Positions 24,901 through 31,924 of a stretch of 64,000 bases of DNA are shown here, in pieces; positions within the stretch are counted from its first letter, which is position 1, and the number at the start of each line of letters is the position of its first letter. Location of the stretch: the NCBI GenBank assembly GCA_018401435.1, contig JAGYJW010000028.1, positions 1-64,000 on the forward strand, given 5' to 3'. The notes below the pieces were generated by a model. The model did no database searches, had not been told where the DNA came from, and worked only from the letters and a program-made list of their open reading frames with translations. The DNA comes from Deltaproteobacteria bacterium (GTDB lineage Bacteria; Myxococcota_A; UBA796; UBA2385). The translations under genes and the position numbers were made by a program.

Positions 24901-25686
24901 GGCCTTTGCGTGCCGGGCCAGGGCCTGCATCAACGGATCGAGCTGGGCCTCGTCCAACAGCGGCGCAACGAGGCGCAGCCGGGCCAGGGCGAAGCGGGCG
25001 TCGTCGTCTTGAAGGCGGGCGAGATCGCGCTGGATCGCGTCGTCCAGGCTGGGATCCTGGGGCACCAGGGCGGCGCGTCGGGCGGCATCGAGCAGGCGGG
25101 TCAGCCGGGCCGCTTCATCCCCCAGGGCGGCATGGCGAGCGGCGCGGTCCTGCCAGCCCTCGCTCCCCTCGTTCACCGGGCCCACCGCTTCGCGGGCGGC
25201 GGCCAGCTCGGCCCACAGGGGCCACTGCCCGGCGCGGCTGAGGCCCGGCGCGCGCTGCAGGGCGGCTTGCAGGGCGACCACCAGGCGCTGTTCCAGGGCG
25301 TCGGCAGCGTCCTCGGCATCCAGCGCCGCCGCGCGGGCCTGGGCCAGCCGCGCGGAATCCGGCGGAGGCAGGTCGGCGTCGAGGGGGGCCACCCGCTCCA
25401 GGGCCCGAAGACGCGCCTTCTCGGACAGATTGTGCAGGCGGCCGGTCAAGAAGTCCGGATCGTCCAGGGGCGCGCCGGCCAGCTCCGGAAAGGCTGCAGG
25501 CAGGGCCAGCTTGCCATCAAAAGCAAGCAGCGCCGCCTTTTTTCGCGCAGTGGCGGCCTGGGTGCGGGCCTGAAGGCCCGGCAGGGTCTGCTGGTCGGCC
25601 CGCGCGACCGCCACCCCCGCCGCCTCGGGGGAGGCCGCCCGGGCGGGGCCCGCGAGGGCGAAGAGCAGGGCAAAGAGTCGAATCAA
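21937..25686 (-). CDS. Signal peptide, periplasmic coiled-coil, multi-TM and P-loop ATPase protein next to mscS
   Basis: 1249 residues, TTG start. A signal peptide (about 1-18) leads into about 600 residues of Ala/Glu/Arg-rich coiled coil (for example DLDEEEAELQRRRAENEAEL). Roughly six membrane helices follow between residues 615 and 860 (AEILVIVVLWGII; AAVLPAVPVLLALVDALAGYLVFLML; LILSTVGALVTWWVVL; LLVGGLGLLGLLLS). The cytosolic end is an ATPase: Walker A GHRGSGKS at 936-943, Walker B MILILEDCH at about 1009, and a winged-helix-like C-terminus (LDVDQLASTLNLPAGVCRATCRHLEALGVLEGD). The front resembles MscK/MscM N-terminal regions, but the MscS module is a separate downstream gene. I know no described family with this full architecture. 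Confidence 0.85.
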   Translation of the reverse strand: MIRLFALLFALAGPARAASPEAAGVAVARADQQTLPGLQARTQAATARKKAALLAFDGKLALPAAFPELAGAPLDDPDFLTGRLHNLSEKARLRALERVAPLDADLPPPDSARLAQARAAALDAEDAADALEQRLVVALQAALQRAPGLSRAGQWPLWAELAAAREAVGPVNEGSEGWQDRAARHAALGDEAARLTRLLDAARRAALVPQDPSLDDAIQRDLARLQDDDARFALARLRLVAPLLDEAQLDPLMQALARHAKADLDEEEAELQRRRAENEAELLSVEGAELTGSVATFEAALAEATDRRTALEAAPALAPDPLLPASLVDQQARLRVLRVDLASQDEELARRRLARARRLAELGLDQGSLTDADVSAAEARARDAQQRVAEARRGAQEADQLVADALSAVSAASVSQVQDEQGRRSRIEGQLVAFEQRLGGIQVDREAALALPPLARERASRLSETWRSADTLVIDLRKELFNRDNECARIVAFDRELSRNLPSVPSDVAAQADPELSRQVTQGVAELEDRARDRRTACRDEVAAVMAVLAKAKLLRRGIEALAPDAIQRSTDGFLVELADELRAIPVRVRGWFWDLVHTDVRSLSFEEQVRALLTLLRSSAEILVIVVLWGIIRRQVPGLAAHAAGMLSMGAGRRATQALRLPGPFQQVGVAGDWNAAVLPAVPVLLALVDALAGYLVFLMLHERASLLALPLAIWVATRVLRAVPGLVGLLLGQTTDSRPSLRRVETELRDLILSTVGALVTWWVVLRVTRFVAIGLLDADRLSDLLRDLLLVGGLGLLGLLLSRWWGPSRQALTELEENRLTRLLTGEVASPVLRAPLTAAILLVLGVRAILGLATRLVESKAGLAWLGAALARQRLKEQHTDHQHLPLSQDQRTRLLDLGSDGLSCAEELAAVRHAHGGWAREHRRGMVALVGHRGSGKSRLIALFIQGLDDSMPVVVLDPPPGAQDCDVALAWLAERLELQFTPGEDIGVAAGRMAEELSKRPPMILILEDCHRLFLRTVGGFRALRRVLGIMHGTSEEHFWLCCFHGPAWWFLEGVNQAVNLDVFRTRVSLRPLDAPQLAAWLEARAQSQGLDSSYELLVPEGAADLARALERARTSYWLLLADECEGNPQVALGWWVDSLRQGAGPETALVTLFSSPAAKQLDVASDRDLFVLTALSIHDGLDVDQLASTLNLPAGVCRATCRHLEALGVLEGDVASRRFFIRDPWLPAVDRILRQKQFLHPE

Positions 25687-25773
25687 GTGCGGTCCGGGGC
25701 TTCAGCCGAGGGTAGCGCACGGACCCGCCGACATCGGTCTGCTTCAATGCTGGGCGATGCACGCATCCATGAA

Positions 25774-26553
25774 CTACAGCGCCTGCTCGGAGATCGCGGC
25801 GTCGGGCTGCAGGAATTCCGTCTGCACATCCACCGCACCCCAGGCCCGGGGTGGGGGCATGGAGCGCAGGCGCGCGGTCAGGGTCTTGCCGAGGATCTGC
25901 ACCTCGTAGCCCACCAGCAGCCCGTCCAAGTTGTAGGACAGGGACACCGGACCGGTGACCGGGCGCCACTCGACCTGATCGGCGGGCACGGCCTCCTGGC
26001 CCACCTGGACCTGGCCGGCGCCCCGGGCGGCGACGCTGCCCGACAGCAGGGTGCCGGTCTCGGCCATCAGCAAGGAGGCCTGCCCCCGCTCGGGGTCCAG
26101 GAGCTTGTGGCGCACGGGATCGAAGAGGTCGAGGCCGGTGAGGTCCACGTCCATGCTGCGGTAGCTCAGCTGCTGGATGCTGCCCTTGGTGATGGCCGTC
26201 ACCAGCCAGGTGCCGCTGGGATCCTGCCGGGCCTGGATCTCCACCGTCTCGCCATTGGTGCGGGTGGAGGCCACAAAGCTCATCTTGCTGGCGGTGGCGC
26301 GGGCGTCGGCGCGGCTGTCGATGTCGTAGTCCAGGCCGGCCACCCGGGCGTCGATGCGGGTGGTGACGCGCAGCAGCCGCGTCTCGGGCGCCACCCCCGG
26401 CTGGGGCGGCAAGGTGCGGATGGCGACCTCGCGGCTGCCCACCGGCTTGCTGCCCAGGAAGATGTCATAGAGGAGAACCTGCTCTTCCTGGGCAAAGGCC
26501 GTCGATGACCCCAGCAGGGCAAGCAGCGTCAAGAGTAGATATCGAAGCAGCAT
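25774..26553 (-). CDS. Secreted beta-rich protein of unknown function (DUF6134/DUF3108-like)
   Basis: 259 residues with a clean signal peptide (MLLRYLLLTLLALLGSSTAFAQ). The mature part is a succession of beta strands beginning VLLYDIFLGSKPVGSREVAIRTL and containing SYRSMDVDLTGLDLFDPVRHKLL, a pattern like the DUF6134/DUF3108 periplasmic proteins (target-tag strand, G-x-x-V-G turn, then a W/Y-rich region). This is a resemblance only. It would sit in the periplasm. It precedes the 1249-residue ATPase gene by 87 bases on the same strand and is divergent from the radical SAM gene. Confidence 0.75.
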   Translation of the reverse strand: MLLRYLLLTLLALLGSSTAFAQEEQVLLYDIFLGSKPVGSREVAIRTLPPQPGVAPETRLLRVTTRIDARVAGLDYDIDSRADARATASKMSFVASTRTNGETVEIQARQDPSGTWLVTAITKGSIQQLSYRSMDVDLTGLDLFDPVRHKLLDPERGQASLLMAETGTLLSGSVAARGAGQVQVGQEAVPADQVEWRPVTGPVSLSYNLDGLLVGYEVQILGKTLTARLRSMPPPRAWGAVDVQTEFLQPDAAISEQAL

Positions 26554-26640
26554 GCGGTGACCCTATCTCGGCCCGTCGGGGGGCGTGAGGGCGACCCCTC
26601 CCTTTCGTCGGGGGCAGGACCCGGCTAACCAGTTGCGGGC

Positions 26641-28179
26641 TTGACCCGCTGCAACCCCCGAGCCGCCTTGCCGCCATCCCTGGCCGAGATCAACACCATC
26701 GACCGCCGCCTGCAGCAAGAGCAGGGCGGAGACTTCCGTCCGGGCGGCCCGCGCTCCGCGCTGCTCTACCCAAGCCCCTACCGGGCCGGCATGTCCAGCC
26801 TGGGTTTCCAGTGGATCCTGCAGCAGCTTCGCGACGCCGGACACGCCACCGAGCGCGCCTTCTTGCCCGACGATGTGCCGGCCTGGCAGGCCAGCCGCCG
26901 GCCTCTCTTCACCTACGAGACCCGCAGCGCCCTGGGCGACTTGCCCGTCATCGGGGTCAGCCTCGCCTATGAGCTGGAGCTGGCCGGGCTGGTGCAAGCC
27001 CTGCAGCTCGCGGGCATCCCGCCCCTGCGCCGAGACCGCGGGCCGCAGCACCCGCGCATCCTGCTGGGTGGCCCGCTGACCTTCTCCAACCCGCTCCCTG
27101 CGGCGCCCTTTGTGGATGCCATGCTGCTGGGTGAGGCCGAAGAGCAGGTTGTCGCGGCCTTTGACGCGGCCCACAATCTGGACACGCCCGCCTTTCAGCG
27201 GACGATCGCCGCCTTGCCCGGCGGCTATGTGCCCGACCTGCACGGCACCGGCTTGCCCCCGGTCGCCAAGGCCACTGACGCCCTGCTTCCGGCCCGGGCC
27301 GCCATCCTGGCCCCCGACGCCGAGCTGTCGTCGATGTTCTTGATCGAGGGCGAGCGGGGCTGTCACCGCCAGTGCACCTTCTGCGTGATGCGGCGCAGCA
27401 CCAATGGCGGCATGCGGCTGGTCACCCCCGACCGCGTGCTGTCCTATATTCCCGAGGCCGCCCAGCGCGTGGGCCTTGTGGGCGCCGCCATCTCCGACCA
27501 CCCGCAGCTGGTGGGCTTGCTGCAGGCCATCGTGGATTCGGGGCGGGGTGTGGGCATCAGCTCCTTGCGGGCAGACCGGGTGGCGCTGAAGCCCGATATT
27601 GCCCGCCTGCTGCGCCTGGGCGGCTACAAGACCCTCACCGTGGCCTCGGATGCCGCCAGCCAGCGGCTGCGCCGGACCCTGGCCAAGGGCACCACCGAGG
27701 CCCACCTGCTGCGCGTGGCCGAGCTCGCCGCCGAGTACCGCTACAAACAGGTCAAGGTCTACATGATGCTGGGCCTGCCCGACGAGACGGACGAAGACCT
27801 CGACGAGCTGATCGACTTCAGCCGCCGAATGGCCGCCATCCACCCCATCTCGCTGGGCATCGCCCCCTTCGTGCCCAAGCGCAACACCCCCATGGACAAT
27901 GCCGAATTCGCTGGCATCAAGGTGGTGGAAGGCCGCCTCAAGCGCCTGGACAAGGGCCTGAAGGGTGTTCAGGCCGAGATTCGCCCCACCTCGGCCCGCT
28001 GGGCCTGGGTCGAGGCCGAGCTGGCCCAAGGCGGGCCCGACAGCGGGCTGGCGGTGCTGCGGGCCGTCGCCGCGGGCGGGCGCTTCGCTGACTGGAAAGG
28101 CGCCCTGTTGGAGGTCGCCCCAGCCACCAAGGCGCCTTGGCGGGAGGACCGGACCGATGGTGTCCACGCCGCGCGCTAG
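26641..28179 (+). CDS. B12-binding-like radical SAM protein
   Basis: 512 residues. The 4Fe-4S/SAM site is GERGCHRQCTFCVMR (C-x3-C-x2-C) at about residue 240, preceded by a cobalamin-binding-like N-terminal domain with YPSPYRAGMSSLGFQWILQQLRDAGH and LGGPLTFSNPLP. The order B12-like domain then radical SAM matches the YgiQ/TIGR03960-type group. Further radical SAM strands show as GISSLRADRV and KVYMMLGLPDETDEDLDELI. It should catalyse a radical SAM-dependent reaction on an unknown substrate. The start is uncertain: TTG at 26641 or at 26668; no ATG occurs before residue 51. It overlaps the SGNH hydrolase gene by 23 bases. Confidence 0.88.
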   Translation: MTRCNPRAALPPSLAEINTIDRRLQQEQGGDFRPGGPRSALLYPSPYRAGMSSLGFQWILQQLRDAGHATERAFLPDDVPAWQASRRPLFTYETRSALGDLPVIGVSLAYELELAGLVQALQLAGIPPLRRDRGPQHPRILLGGPLTFSNPLPAAPFVDAMLLGEAEEQVVAAFDAAHNLDTPAFQRTIAALPGGYVPDLHGTGLPPVAKATDALLPARAAILAPDAELSSMFLIEGERGCHRQCTFCVMRRSTNGGMRLVTPDRVLSYIPEAAQRVGLVGAAISDHPQLVGLLQAIVDSGRGVGISSLRADRVALKPDIARLLRLGGYKTLTVASDAASQRLRRTLAKGTTEAHLLRVAELAAEYRYKQVKVYMMLGLPDETDEDLDELIDFSRRMAAIHPISLGIAPFVPKRNTPMDNAEFAGIKVVEGRLKRLDKGLKGVQAEIRPTSARWAWVEAELAQGGPDSGLAVLRAVAAGGRFADWKGALLEVAPATKAPWREDRTDGVHAAR

Positions 28180-29281
28180 GCCGGCCACCTCCTGGACCCG
28201 CCGCCTGCTGGCCCTGGCCCTGGGCAGCGCGGTGGCCGCCGCTGGGCTGCTGGCAGCCGAGTGGCAGATTCGCAAGGATGAAGGCGGCGTAACTGTCTTT
28301 GTTGCGGATCCGGTCGGCCTCAAATTCGCCTATGCGCCGGGCCAGGGTGAGCGCGGTCGGGGCTGGGAGCTTCAGCGACCGCCCGTCCCCAAGGTCAAGG
28401 ACACCCGCCGCGTGGTCTTTGTGGGCGATAGCGTCACCTTTGGCCTGAAGGTGCGGCCCTTCGAGGCCTGGCCTGATGTGGCCACGGATTGGCTCAACCG
28501 GCAGTCCCAGGCCGAGGGCCAGGGCCGGATCGAGTCCTACAACTTCGCCATGTCGGGCTATGACGCCGAACAATCGGCCACGCTGGTGCAGACCGGGCTG
28601 CAAGATTGGGCCCCGGATCTGTTGGTTTGGGGGGTCTATGTCAACGACCTGCAACGCACCTGGCTGCTCTACCGGGAAAGCAAGACCTGGCCCCTCTTTG
28701 TCAGCACCACGGTGCCCGCTTCGGTGGCCTTCCTGCCGGGCGGCTGGGACCACCGCCTGGCCCTGAAGAGCGCCATCTGGCGGCGCTTCCTGGGTGCGCG
28801 CACCGCCCGGGTCATCGAGGCCAACCCCGAGTTCAGCGACGACATCGGCCTGGTGCGCAGCGCCTTGCAGCAGATGAAGGCCTGGGCGGCAAACCAAGGC
28901 ATCCCCTTCGCGGCGGTCGCCCTGCCTCCCCATGTCCTGGCCGACCCGGCGGCCTGTCCGGACTCCTATGGGGGCGACGCCGCCCGTTGCGACCTGGAGA
29001 CGCGCCGCTACCAGCAGATCCTCGACGAGCTGAGCGCCCAAGCCGTCCCCCACGCCGACGCCTTGCCCACCCTGCGGGCCACGGGGCAAGCCGCCTTTCA
29101 ACCCCGGAATGGCACGGATCCCGACCACCCCGGTCCCGACGGCCACCGCCTCTTCGCCAAGGCCGCCTATCCCTTGCTACAGCACCAGCTGGGCCTCTCC
29201 GAGCAGGCGCCGGTAGAGCCTCCTCCGGTGGTGAGAGAGCGCAAGAGCAGCCGGGATTATCCACGCCCGGACAAGCCTTAG
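28157..29281 (+). CDS. Membrane-anchored SGNH/GDSL-type hydrolase
   Basis: 374 residues from the ATG at 28157 (GGAGG ten bases upstream). A basic N-terminus and one hydrophobic helix (LLALALGSAVAAAGLLAAEW) act as signal anchor. Block I of the SGNH fold is VFVGDSVTFGLKV (catalytic Ser), followed by a Gly/Asn-rich block (ESYNFAMSGYDAEQS; WGVYVNDLQ) and block V near the C-terminus, DPDHPGPDGHRLFAKAA (Asp-x-x-His). Such enzymes hydrolyse acyl or acetyl esters. It overlaps the radical SAM gene by 23 bases, so the two may act in one pathway modifying an exported lipid or glycan. That link is inferred. Confidence 0.85.
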   Translation: MVSTPRARPATSWTRRLLALALGSAVAAAGLLAAEWQIRKDEGGVTVFVADPVGLKFAYAPGQGERGRGWELQRPPVPKVKDTRRVVFVGDSVTFGLKVRPFEAWPDVATDWLNRQSQAEGQGRIESYNFAMSGYDAEQSATLVQTGLQDWAPDLLVWGVYVNDLQRTWLLYRESKTWPLFVSTTVPASVAFLPGGWDHRLALKSAIWRRFLGARTARVIEANPEFSDDIGLVRSALQQMKAWAANQGIPFAAVALPPHVLADPAACPDSYGGDAARCDLETRRYQQILDELSAQAVPHADALPTLRATGQAAFQPRNGTDPDHPGPDGHRLFAKAAYPLLQHQLGLSEQAPVEPPPVVRERKSSRDYPRPDKP

Positions 29282-29293
29282 GCCCGAAGCGTT

Positions 29294-29524
29294 TCAGGAC
29301 TGGGCCGAGGGGTCCACCACCGGCTTGAGTTGCACGCTCAGATTGCCGTGTTCCGCGCTCTTCAACACATAGTCGATGCGGGCGAGGGCGTCGTCTTCGG
29401 TCCACTCCCCCAGCTCGGCCAGCTGGATGATGCGCTTGTCCAGAGCCGCTTTTTCGGCCAGGTCGGCCCGGGACCAGCCCAGGGCCTTTCGGCGGTCCTT
29501 GATGTGCAGCTCGGTGGCAGTCAT
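29294..29524 (-). CDS. Small HTH (XRE-like) protein
   Basis: 76 residues from the ATG at 29524; GGGAG is five bases upstream. IKDRRKALGWSRADLAEKAALDKRIIQLAELGEWTEDDALARIDYVL has the helix-turn-helix layout of Cro/C1-type DNA-binding domains (R-x-x-x-G-W-S-R-x-D-L-A and a second helix). No other domain is present. It starts 17 bases after the amylase stop on the same strand and may regulate it, which is inference from position only. The track start 20 codons upstream lies in the amylase gene and lacks support. Confidence 0.7.
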   Translation of the reverse strand: MTATELHIKDRRKALGWSRADLAEKAALDKRIIQLAELGEWTEDDALARIDYVLKSAEHGNLSVQLKPVVDPSAQS

Positions 29525-29541
29525 GGGGTCTCCCAGGGGCT

Positions 29542-31845
29542 TCAGCGGCGAAGCAGCAGGCGCGGGGTCCAGGCGGGCGCCCACACGGTCAGGCTGTCGC
29601 CCGTGGCGGTGAAGGTGTCGCCGCTCAGCAGGTCTTCGAAGGTGGAGCCAGGGCTGAGCCCGGCATAGGCGAGGCCATTGGTCAGGCTGGCGTCGCGACC
29701 GCTGCGGTTGAGGATGACGATGACCTCGTCGCCCGAGTCAGCGTCCTTGCGGGCATAGGCCCACAGATCCGGTGCATCGGTGGGCTCGCGCCACCACTCG
29801 ATGGTGCTGCCCCGGTACATTGCCGGGTGGTCCAGGCGGGCCTGGCCCAGGGCGGCGACGGTGCGCAGCAGGGCAGCCCGGTCGCCATCCACCTGGGCCG
29901 CCAGCGCCTCGACCCCGGCCCCGGGGGGCAGGTCGGCAAACCACCACAAGGGCTGGCGGTTGTCGGGGTCGGAATAGCCGGGAATGCCCAGCTCATCGCC
30001 ATAATAGACCAGGGGCACGGCGGGCTGGGTAAAGAGGAAGGTCCAGGCCAGGCGCATGCGGGTGTAGATGTGGGGGTCCCAAGCCAGGCCCGCGCTGCGC
30101 ACACCCACGCCCTCCTGGCAGGCGGGCTGCCAGCCCTCGGTGGCCTCGGTGGTGAAGCGCATCACGTCGTGGTTGCCCAGGAAGCTCGACATCAAGGCGT
30201 CGCCATAGCTGGCCTGGGCGGCGGCGGCGGCCCCCTCCAATGCAGAGAGGTCAGCGCTCATGGACCCGAAGACCGCCTGCATCGTGTAATACATGGGGAA
30301 GTCGAACTGGCCGTCCAGACCCAGGCGCCCGTCCCCGTCGTTCAGGTACTCGGCGATCTTTTCGGCGCCATCGAAGGTCTCGCCTACGGTCCAGAACTGC
30401 TCGTCGCCTCCGGCCTGCCGGTGTTCGACCTCTCTGCGGATACGCGCCTCCAGGTTCCAGGCCACGCTATGGGGCATGTGCTTGACGGCGTCCACCCGCA
30501 GGCCATCCAGGTCGTAGGTCTTGACCCACCACAGGGCGTCTTCGACCATCAGGTCGAGGATCTCGGGCTGGGCATAGTCGATGTCGGGCAGATAGGGGGC
30601 GAACCAGCAGCTCTCGGGGATGCGGTCCCAATTGCTCTGGCCGCCGCTGCTGTCTCTGCAGTTGGCCGGCGCGTTGAACCAGTCGTCGGCGTGTTCGGCA
30701 TAGTAGGGGTGATCCTGGTGGACATGGTTGGCCACCCAATCCATGATGACCCGCATATTGCGGGCGTGGGCCGCCTCAACCAGGGCGTGCAGCGTGTCTG
30801 CATTGCCGAAGTGATCCTCGACCTCGCGGGCCTGGTCGGGCCAATAGGCGTGGTAGCCCGCATAGGTCTCGTCGCAGTCTCCGTCCCAGGCGCCCTCTGC
30901 GTTGTCTTGGGGGTTGCTCAGCCACAGGGTGCGCACACCCAGCTCGTCGAGGTAGGGCAGGCGGTCGATGACGCCTTGCAGGTCACCGCCCATATAGTCG
31001 CCGATCTCCAGGGTGGTGCCCTCGCTGCGGTCCAGAGAGGGATCCCCGTTGGCGAAGCGATCGACAAAGGCGAAGTAGATGGCGCCCTCTCGCCAGGCGT
31101 CGTCCCCGCTGGCGTCCATCCACAGCGGCACAAAGGCGTCTTCGCTGTCGTTGCCGGCGTCGTCGGTGGCCACCAGGCGCAAGGTGTGGCGGCTGGGGGA
31201 GAGATCCGACAGCTCCAGGCGGGCCACGCTGCCGTCCCAATCGACCGGGTGGTCGGCGCCGTCCAGCAGGGCGCGCACCCCGGTGATGCGGCTGGCGGCC
31301 TGGCCGGGGGTGGCGCTTGCGGCCACCGAGACGCGACCACCGGACCGATCGATGTCCAGGCTGTCCAAAGACAGCTGGGGCAGGGCGCAATTGGCCACCT
31401 TGACCATGCTGTTGCATGCCGTGGCCGCCGGGCTGGCGCAGTCGTGCCGCCAGTCGGTCTCCCAGGGCTCCTTATAGCCCTCCTCGCAGTGAATCAGCTC
31501 GGCATTGGGGTCGCAGACCTCGTTCTCGTAGCCGCCCTCGCTCCAGGCGTAGAATTCGACCAGCCGGTAGGGGTGGGCGCCGGGTGGCAAGGGCACCTGG
31601 GCCTCGAAGTGGCCGGGCGTGGTCTCGACCAGCGGGGTCGCGTCGGTGCGCCAGCCGTTGAAGGCGCCCATGACGAAGACGGCGTCGGGGAACGCGTCTT
31701 CGCTGGCGTCATAGGAGAAGGATGTGTCACAGAGGCCGGCCTGCGGGCCGCTGGACAGATCGGGGGCCACCGCCGGGGGCTGCCCGGAGGGATCCGAGCA
31801 GGAGGCGGCAAGCAGGAGCGTGGGCAGGAGGAGATGGCGTGGCAT
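29542..31845 (-). CDS. GH13 alpha-amylase-family lipoprotein
   Basis: 767 residues. A lipobox (LLLAASC, Cys16) predicts an outer-membrane lipoprotein. Residues about 45-125 look like a glycogen-binding (CBM48-like) domain (DAVFVMGAFNGWRTDATPLVETTPGHFEAQVPLPPGAHPYRL), followed by an Ig-like segment. The GH13 barrel carries region I MRVIMDWVANHVHQDHP, region II DGLRVDAVKHMP (nucleophile Asp), region III FWTVGETFDG (acid Glu) and region IV SFLGNHDVMRF. It should cleave or transglycosylate alpha-1,4-glucans outside the cell. The C-terminal beta domain is standard. It is divergent from the lipase-like lipoprotein and upstream of a small HTH gene. Confidence 0.94.
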   Translation of the reverse strand: MPRHLLLPTLLLAASCSDPSGQPPAVAPDLSSGPQAGLCDTSFSYDASEDAFPDAVFVMGAFNGWRTDATPLVETTPGHFEAQVPLPPGAHPYRLVEFYAWSEGGYENEVCDPNAELIHCEEGYKEPWETDWRHDCASPAATACNSMVKVANCALPQLSLDSLDIDRSGGRVSVAASATPGQAASRITGVRALLDGADHPVDWDGSVARLELSDLSPSRHTLRLVATDDAGNDSEDAFVPLWMDASGDDAWREGAIYFAFVDRFANGDPSLDRSEGTTLEIGDYMGGDLQGVIDRLPYLDELGVRTLWLSNPQDNAEGAWDGDCDETYAGYHAYWPDQAREVEDHFGNADTLHALVEAAHARNMRVIMDWVANHVHQDHPYYAEHADDWFNAPANCRDSSGGQSNWDRIPESCWFAPYLPDIDYAQPEILDLMVEDALWWVKTYDLDGLRVDAVKHMPHSVAWNLEARIRREVEHRQAGGDEQFWTVGETFDGAEKIAEYLNDGDGRLGLDGQFDFPMYYTMQAVFGSMSADLSALEGAAAAAQASYGDALMSSFLGNHDVMRFTTEATEGWQPACQEGVGVRSAGLAWDPHIYTRMRLAWTFLFTQPAVPLVYYGDELGIPGYSDPDNRQPLWWFADLPPGAGVEALAAQVDGDRAALLRTVAALGQARLDHPAMYRGSTIEWWREPTDAPDLWAYARKDADSGDEVIVILNRSGRDASLTNGLAYAGLSPGSTFEDLLSGDTFTATGDSLTVWAPAWTPRLLLRR

Positions 31846-31924
31846 GGCGCGAGTCTACCCCGCCTCTCGCGGGTGGCGAAGGCTGGGTACGGGCTGTATG
31901 CTCCGCCCCCGCCTTGGAGCGTCG

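Noticed and set aside
21913-26508. 1531-residue plus-strand ORF
   Set aside because: It is antisense to the 1249-residue ATPase, mscS and the secreted DUF gene, all of which show clear motifs and tight spacing. Its translation is His/Gln/Gly/Pro-rich with no motif, as expected from the complementary frame of high-GC genes.
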